This document shows positions 59,757 to 64,000 of a stretch of DNA of 64,000 nucleotides, one piece after another. The notes below the pieces were generated by a model. It worked only from the letters and a program-made list of their open reading frames with translations, was not told the origin of the DNA and ran no database searches. The DNA lies in the NCBI GenBank assembly GCA_040755755.1, contig JBFLZW010000035.1, positions 1-64,000 on the forward strand, written 5' to 3'. Position 1 is the stretch's first letter. The number at the start of each line of letters is the position of its first letter. Made by a program: the position numbers and the translations under genes. The DNA comes from a bacterium. GTDB taxonomy: Bacteria > SZUA-182 > DTGQ01.

Positions 59757-60894
59757 AAAGCCTGAACCATTTGCACAGCCGATTTACGTGACCCGGCCAC
59801 TGTTACCTGATTTAGAGGAACTGACTGAAAAGCTGAAAGAAGTGTGGGAATCGAAGTGGCTTACCAATAACGGCCCTCAGCATCAACAGCTTGAGAAAAA
59901 GCTGCAAGAGCTGCTGAAAGTCCCCTTTCTTTCGTTGTTTAATAATGGAACCATTGCTCTCATCACAGCCTGTCAGAGCCTGCGCCTTTCCGGTGACGTT
60001 ATCACCACTCCCTTTACCTTTCCCGCTACCCCTCACGTCTTGAGCTGGAATAATATCAAGCCGGTCTTTTGCGATCTCGATCCGGTCACGATGAATATCG
60101 ATGCCGATAAGATTGAGTCGATGATTACCCCGCAGACAACGGGCATCCTGGCGGTCCACGTTTTTGGCACCCCCTGCGATGTAAGGAAAATTCAGGAGAT
60201 AGCAGACCGCTATGGCCTGAAGGTTATCTATGATGCAGCCCATGCTTTCGGTGTCGAAATCGGAGGCACAGGGATCAGTAATTTTGGGGACATCTCGATG
60301 ATGAGTTTCCATGCCACCAAGCTGTTTCATACGGCAGAGGGGGGGGCTCTGACCTTTCAGGACAAGAACCTCAAGGCCAGGATCGATCTTTTGAAAAACT
60401 TTGGCATCAAGAATGAAGAAGAAGTTGTCATGCCGGGAATCAATGGCAAAATGAATGAGCTGCAGGCTATACTCGGGCTGATAAATTTACGCTACATAGA
60501 TAAAGAACGAGCAAAAAGAAAACTTCTCACCGACACATACCGGGAATGTTTACAGGATGTCGAAGGAGTCAGCTTTCTCAAGGACAGTCCCGGAGTAAAA
60601 AACAGCTACCAGTATTTTGTTATCCGCATCCGGGAAAAGGCCTTTGGGCGAAGCAGAGATACGGTATACGATGAATTCAAGCGCTATAATGTTTTTACCC
60701 GGAAATATTTTTATCCGCTCTGCAGTGACTATACCTGCTACCGGCATCTGCCATCTTCCTCGCCGATGAATCTGCCCGTTGCCCGTGAAGTTGTTCAGGA
60801 GGTTTTATCACTGCCGCTCTATGGTGAGCTTACGCTCAGTGATGTGGAAAAAATCTGTGACATTTTAAAGAGTTTCAGGGGAAACTCTCGATAA
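59749..60894 (+). CDS. DegT/DnrJ/EryC1 family sugar aminotransferase
   Basis: A 381-aa PLP enzyme that aminates a nucleotide-linked keto sugar. The PLP Lys is in SFHATKLFHTAEGGAL; DAAHAFGVEIGG gives the Asp that holds the pyridine nitrogen; KWLTNNGPQ and GINGKMNELQA are typical. The start at ATG 59749 is coupled to the acyltransferase stop; in-frame ATGs up to 36 nt earlier are possible. With the acyltransferase it probably makes an acylamino-deoxy sugar such as dTDP-Fuc3NAc or Qui3NAc; the exact sugar is not deducible. Confidence 0.9.
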   Translation: MVKKPEPFAQPIYVTRPLLPDLEELTEKLKEVWESKWLTNNGPQHQQLEKKLQELLKVPFLSLFNNGTIALITACQSLRLSGDVITTPFTFPATPHVLSWNNIKPVFCDLDPVTMNIDADKIESMITPQTTGILAVHVFGTPCDVRKIQEIADRYGLKVIYDAAHAFGVEIGGTGISNFGDISMMSFHATKLFHTAEGGALTFQDKNLKARIDLLKNFGIKNEEEVVMPGINGKMNELQAILGLINLRYIDKERAKRKLLTDTYRECLQDVEGVSFLKDSPGVKNSYQYFVIRIREKAFGRSRDTVYDEFKRYNVFTRKYFYPLCSDYTCYRHLPSSSPMNLPVAREVVQEVLSLPLYGELTLSDVEKICDILKSFRGNSR

Positions 60895-60925
60895 AGGGCA
60901 AAGCCTTGCCGAAGGACCGAGAACC

Positions 60926-62029
60926 ATGCCACGGGTGAGTGTTGTCATGGCCTCATATAACCACGAGAAATACATCGCCGAAGCCCTGCAAAGCGTGCTT
61001 GACCAGACGTATCAGGATTTTGAAATCATTATTACCGACGACGGATCTACTGACGAGACTGCTGATCAAATAAGAAAATTCAAGGATCCGCGGATCGATC
61101 TATCCTGTTTTGAAAAAAATCAGGGTGCCTGTGTTGCTACCCGGATTAGCCTTGAGAAAGCCAGGGGAGAGTATATTGCTATCCTGAATTCCGATGATGC
61201 CTATTTACCTGACAGGCTTGAAAAACAGGTCCGCTTTCTGGATAATCATCCTGATATCGGTGCAGTCTTCAGCCAGGCACAGATTATTGATGAGCAGGGT
61301 AACGATTTTACCGATGTCAATCATTTCTACTACACTATCTTCCAGCAGGACAACAAGTCCCGTTTTGCATGGCTCAACCACTTTTTCTATAACCGCAACT
61401 GCCTCTGCCACCCCAGTATCCTGATCCGGAGGAAATGTTACGAAACAATAGGATACTATGATGAACGCTATGCTCAACTGCCTGATTTTGACTTCTGGAT
61501 ACGCCTGTGCCTGAAATATGAAATTCATGTACTCCCGGAAAAGCTCATCAAATTCAGGATCAGGACAGGAGAGGCCAATGCAAGCGGGAACAGGCCCGAA
61601 GTCAGAATACGGGATAACTGGGAATTCAGCCAGATCCTTAAAAACTATCTGACGATCAGGACATCCGAGGATTTATTGAAGATATTTCCGGAAGCGGGTA
61701 TATACCCGGAAATTGAGGATGATCTGATTCCTTTTTACCTTGCCATGCTCGCCCTTAAGGTCCATCACCCCGTTTACCAGTCCTTTGCGGTTAACACGCT
61801 CCATGAGCTGATCGGCAACCGGGAAACCGCTGCAAAACTTGCAGGCAAGTACAACTTCAGGTACATCGACTTTATCAGATTGACGGGAAAGTACGATGTA
61901 TTTAACCTGGAAGGGTGGAATGGAATAACAAAGGAAGAGGAAAAGGGGCAGGAAAAGAACAGGGGAAAGAGGGGAATAGTGCAGATTATTTCCAATGCTC
62001 TCAATTTTCAACGGAAGAACGCAAAGTAA
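60926..62029 (+). CDS. GT2 family glycosyltransferase
   Basis: A 367-aa GT-A transferase. VSVVMASYNHEKYIAEALQSVL, FEIIITDDGSTDET and the metal site YIAILNSDDAYLPDRL are classic GT2 blocks; ERYAQLPDFDFWIRL is the ED-type acceptor motif. AAGGA precedes the ATG. Last gene of the plus-strand polysaccharide operon; its stop is 14 nt before a MITE. Sugar unknown. Confidence 0.88.
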   Translation: MPRVSVVMASYNHEKYIAEALQSVLDQTYQDFEIIITDDGSTDETADQIRKFKDPRIDLSCFEKNQGACVATRISLEKARGEYIAILNSDDAYLPDRLEKQVRFLDNHPDIGAVFSQAQIIDEQGNDFTDVNHFYYTIFQQDNKSRFAWLNHFFYNRNCLCHPSILIRRKCYETIGYYDERYAQLPDFDFWIRLCLKYEIHVLPEKLIKFRIRTGEANASGNRPEVRIRDNWEFSQILKNYLTIRTSEDLLKIFPEAGIYPEIEDDLIPFYLAMLALKVHHPVYQSFAVNTLHELIGNRETAAKLAGKYNFRYIDFIRLTGKYDVFNLEGWNGITKEEEKGQEKNRGKRGIVQIISNALNFQRKNAK

Positions 62030-62043
62030 AAAGATATTATATT

Positions 62044-62310
62044 GAATGGCACTTACATAAGCCAAGCTTATAATATAGAGAGGACACAAAGCACACAGGG
62101 AAAAAAGATCTCCCGCAGAAGACGCAGAGAACAACCAATCCGGCAAGGTCCTGATGAAAGTCGGGATATATCGATGTGTCAACGGCCTGGAAGCAAGCAA
62201 AAAGTAAAAAGGCACAAGGAGGAACTTGTTTTACTTTTACTTTTCAATGATATCCTCTGCGTCTCAGCGTCTCTGCGGGAGAATTACTAATTCTTATGTA
62301 AGTGCCATTC
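62044..62310. mobile_element. 267-bp MITE with 18-bp perfect terminal inverted repeats
   Basis: GAATGGCACTTACATAAG at 62044-62061 is perfectly repeated in inverse at 62293-62310. Inside are a second imperfect inverted pair (TCTCCCGCAGA near 62108 and TCTGCGGGAGA near 62273) and ACACAAAG-type sequence. No transposase is coded within. It lies just after the last polysaccharide gene and against a transposase remnant. No target-site duplication was clear. Confidence 0.88.
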
Positions 62311-62620
62311 TATCTAAAGGAGAAACTCTGTTCCTGCAAGGGATATTCCTCACCGGAGAGGACCCCGCTGGACCGGTAAACCTGGCCATGACCTGGAAAG
62401 AGGGGGAGGATGATCCCTGGTATATTGTCACTGACCAGGCGGCTAATCAGGGCACACTGACTGATTATTAAGGTAAGGATGTGGGGATAGAAGAGATACA
62501 CGGTGATATAAAGGGGCTTGGACTGCATATTGATCAGAATCATCTGCGTGAGTCTTCTCGAATCTCTCGCCTCTTTTTAGCTTTGAGCATTCTCATCGCC
62601 GTGATATCAGTATATTCCAT
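62311..62620 (+). pseudogene. IS4-type transposase, 3' remnant
   Basis: Right after the MITE a frame reads GPVNLAMTWKEGEDDPWYIVTDQ, a block typical of one IS4-family group, then meets TAA at 62469-62471. Past the stop the same frame continues with GIEEIHGDIKGLGLHIDQ and RISRLFLALSILIA, which match the catalytic-Glu region (WIEExFGDxKGxGFDLE) and the C-terminus. The N-terminal half is missing and the critical WIEE has become GIEE. It differs from the remnant at 104-478. Confidence 0.72.
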
Positions 62621-62882
62621 ATCGGCTAGCGCTGGCTCCGCCGGCAACTTGCCCAGGCACTCCCTCTCCACAGAGGAATCGTTGACAAGGCACGAGTACC
62701 CTGGTAACTTTATCTGTGAGGGAGAAGAGTCATTAACCCACCACACAACCTGGAGCCGCAAGGCTCACAGAGCCTGTGGCTGCATCACCTTTTGTGCACT
62801 TCAAGCGGGCGCTGCATGCGCTGTGCGCCACTTTTCTCTAACTATCAAGCAGGGATTGAAAACGTACTCGTCAGGAGGAGGA

Positions 62883-64000
62883 GTGAAAAGCCGTTTTTTT
62901 TCAATTCGCCAGAGCATGGCATGGTTTCTTTTGCTCTGCATTTCAGGCTTGTATGGACTATCTCTCAAAGAGGCAGCCGCTATAGAGCTTCCCCCTCAAT
63001 TTGCCTGGATGGTTCCTTTGCCTGGTCCCTGGTGTTTCAACTACCTTACCGGAATAGCGATGGACAAGAGCGGACATATCTATCTGGTTGATTCAGATGA
63101 CAATTGTATCAGGAAGTTTACCCTGGACGGCGCTTTTCTGGCCGAATGGGGAACGAAAGGTGCCGGGGATGGACAATTTGACCGGCCTTCCGGCATAGCG
63201 CTGGATGGAGACGGCTTTATCTATGTTGTGGATACCTATAACCATCGTCTGCAAAAATTTAACCCTGCCGGAGCATTCCTGGCCAAATGGGGAAGTAAAG
63301 GTACAAAGGACGGACAGTTCAATGGTCCATGGGGAATATGCGTGGACAGCAACAATAATATCTATGTTGCAGATGCATGGAATAACCGCATCCAGAAGTT
63401 TACTGCAGCTGGCACCTTCCTGACAAAATGGGGCAAGCAGGGCCAGGAGGATGGACAATTCAACTTCCCTACCGGTGTAGCTGTGGATGGCAGAGGGAAT
63501 GTCTATGTGATTGATACGGATAATGACCGCATTCAGAAGTTTACCTCGCATGGCACATTTTTAGCCAAATGGGGAAGTCATGGCTCAAATGACGGCCAAT
63601 TTTATCATGTTACCGGAATAGCCATAGATAGCGGCGGAAATGTCTATCTTGCTGATAAATATAATCATCGCATCCAGAAGTTTGATTCTTTCGGGAACTT
63701 CCTCGCCGCATGGGGAGGGCAGGGCAGAGAAGATGGACAGTTCAATGCCCCTGCCAGGATAGCCATAGCCAGCGATGGCTCTGTCTATGTTACCGATTCC
63801 GATAACCGTCGCATCCAAAAATTCAGCTCCGCCGGCACCTTTTTGGCCACCTGGGGAGTGGGAAGCGATAGCACAGTGGATGGACAATTTAATTTTCCTT
63901 CCGGAATAGCTGCTGATAGCGGCGGGAATGTCTATGTTGCTGATAAGTATAATAACCGCATTCAAAAATTCAGCTCCGGCGGGGCCTTCCTGGCCAAATG
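62883..64000 (+). CDS. Exported NHL-repeat beta-propeller protein (partial)
   Basis: Open to the window edge, at least 372 aa. A GTG start with AGGAGG 4 nt upstream and a signal peptide (WFLLLCISGLYGLSL, cleavage near KEAAA). Then come at least seven NHL repeats of about 45-47 residues with the pattern GIAxDxxGNVYVxDxxNxRIQKF and FLAxWG-DGQF; the seventh is cut by the edge. Such propellers are often surface or secreted binding proteins. The frame is also open without a stop back to 62472, through the transposase remnant. Function unknown; more domains may follow outside the window. Confidence 0.88.
   Translation, partial: MKSRFFSIRQSMAWFLLLCISGLYGLSLKEAAAIELPPQFAWMVPLPGPWCFNYLTGIAMDKSGHIYLVDSDDNCIRKFTLDGAFLAEWGTKGAGDGQFDRPSGIALDGDGFIYVVDTYNHRLQKFNPAGAFLAKWGSKGTKDGQFNGPWGICVDSNNNIYVADAWNNRIQKFTAAGTFLTKWGKQGQEDGQFNFPTGVAVDGRGNVYVIDTDNDRIQKFTSHGTFLAKWGSHGSNDGQFYHVTGIAIDSGGNVYLADKYNHRIQKFDSFGNFLAAWGGQGREDGQFNAPARIAIASDGSVYVTDSDNRRIQKFSSAGTFLATWGVGSDSTVDGQFNFPSGIAADSGGNVYVADKYNNRIQKFSSGGAFLAK

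Noticed and set aside
63060-64000. Regularly spaced similar DNA segments, CRISPR-like at first glance
   Set aside because: The period of about 140 bp and in-frame translation show these are NHL protein repeats, not direct repeats with spacers.

Overview
The window looks like chromosomal DNA from an anaerobic Gram-negative bacterium of roughly balanced GC. LpxC, heptose-nucleotide synthesis and outer-membrane barrels show an outer membrane. Rnf-type electron transport genes, several sigma-54 activators, a PocR domain, a pyruvoyl arginine decarboxylase and the order rplU-rpmA-obgE-proB-proA-nadD-rsfS-rlmH point to a Desulfobacterota-like or allied uncultured lineage. That placement is inference; no rRNA gene is present to test it.

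Layout. 0.1-3 kb: an IS4-type transposase remnant, then a minus-strand signalling operon (PAS kinase, two receiver proteins). 3.2-6.4 kb: cytochrome b, RnfC and RnfD with a strong promoter but without RnfG/E/A/B. 6.8-16.8 kb: two paralogous secreted alpha/beta hydrolases (plus strand) bracket a secreted triple-DUF333 protein with a sigma-54 promoter and an upstream dyad, plus a minus-strand operon of Phd-type antitoxin, sensor kinase, sigma-54 response regulator, secreted coiled-coil protein and outer-membrane barrel. 16.8-18.1 kb is a patch of decay (histone-deacetylase-family pseudogene, half a Gx-transporter gene). Then come a secreted FAD amine oxidase-like protein, lpxC behind a sigma-54 promoter, and a four-gene polyamine operon (speD-pdaD-speE-speB) that can run arginine to spermidine and has a tiny upstream ORF before speD.

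24-37 kb is the housekeeping core: nfu, rng, rplU, rpmA, obgE, proB, proA, nadD, rsfS, rlmH, apgM, comF, gap, pgk, tpiA. Three of its gaps hold short ACGAAA or ACAGAGA repeat elements. 37.4-39.5 kb is mobile debris: a frameshifted IS630-type transposase cut by a 180-bp MITE, a second inverted half copy of that MITE, and an OmpA/opacity-like porin gene between them.

39.8-45.8 kb encodes further signalling: a Cache/HAMP/PAS kinase, a second sigma-54 regulator, and two overlapping ORFs (PAS protein; PocR-HisKA-REC without an ATPase domain). Mfd, heptose-phosphate adenylyltransferase and UDP-glucose dehydrogenase follow, then a tandem HEPN/MNT toxin-antitoxin cluster (51.6-53.1 kb), then a surface-polysaccharide locus with divergent groups (five glycosyltransferases, methyltransferase, hexapeptide acyltransferase, DegT aminotransferase). 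The window ends with a 267-bp MITE with perfect 18-bp ends, an IS4-like transposase remnant, and an NHL-repeat propeller protein running off the edge.

Most noteworthy: the 6- or 12-codon uORF ending 3 nt before speD; the sigma-54 promoter plus dyad next to a sigma-54 two-component operon; a heptanucleotide tandem repeat in the 5' end of the coiled-coil gene; the tandem HEPN/MNT modules; and the ATPase-less PocR-HisKA-REC protein.
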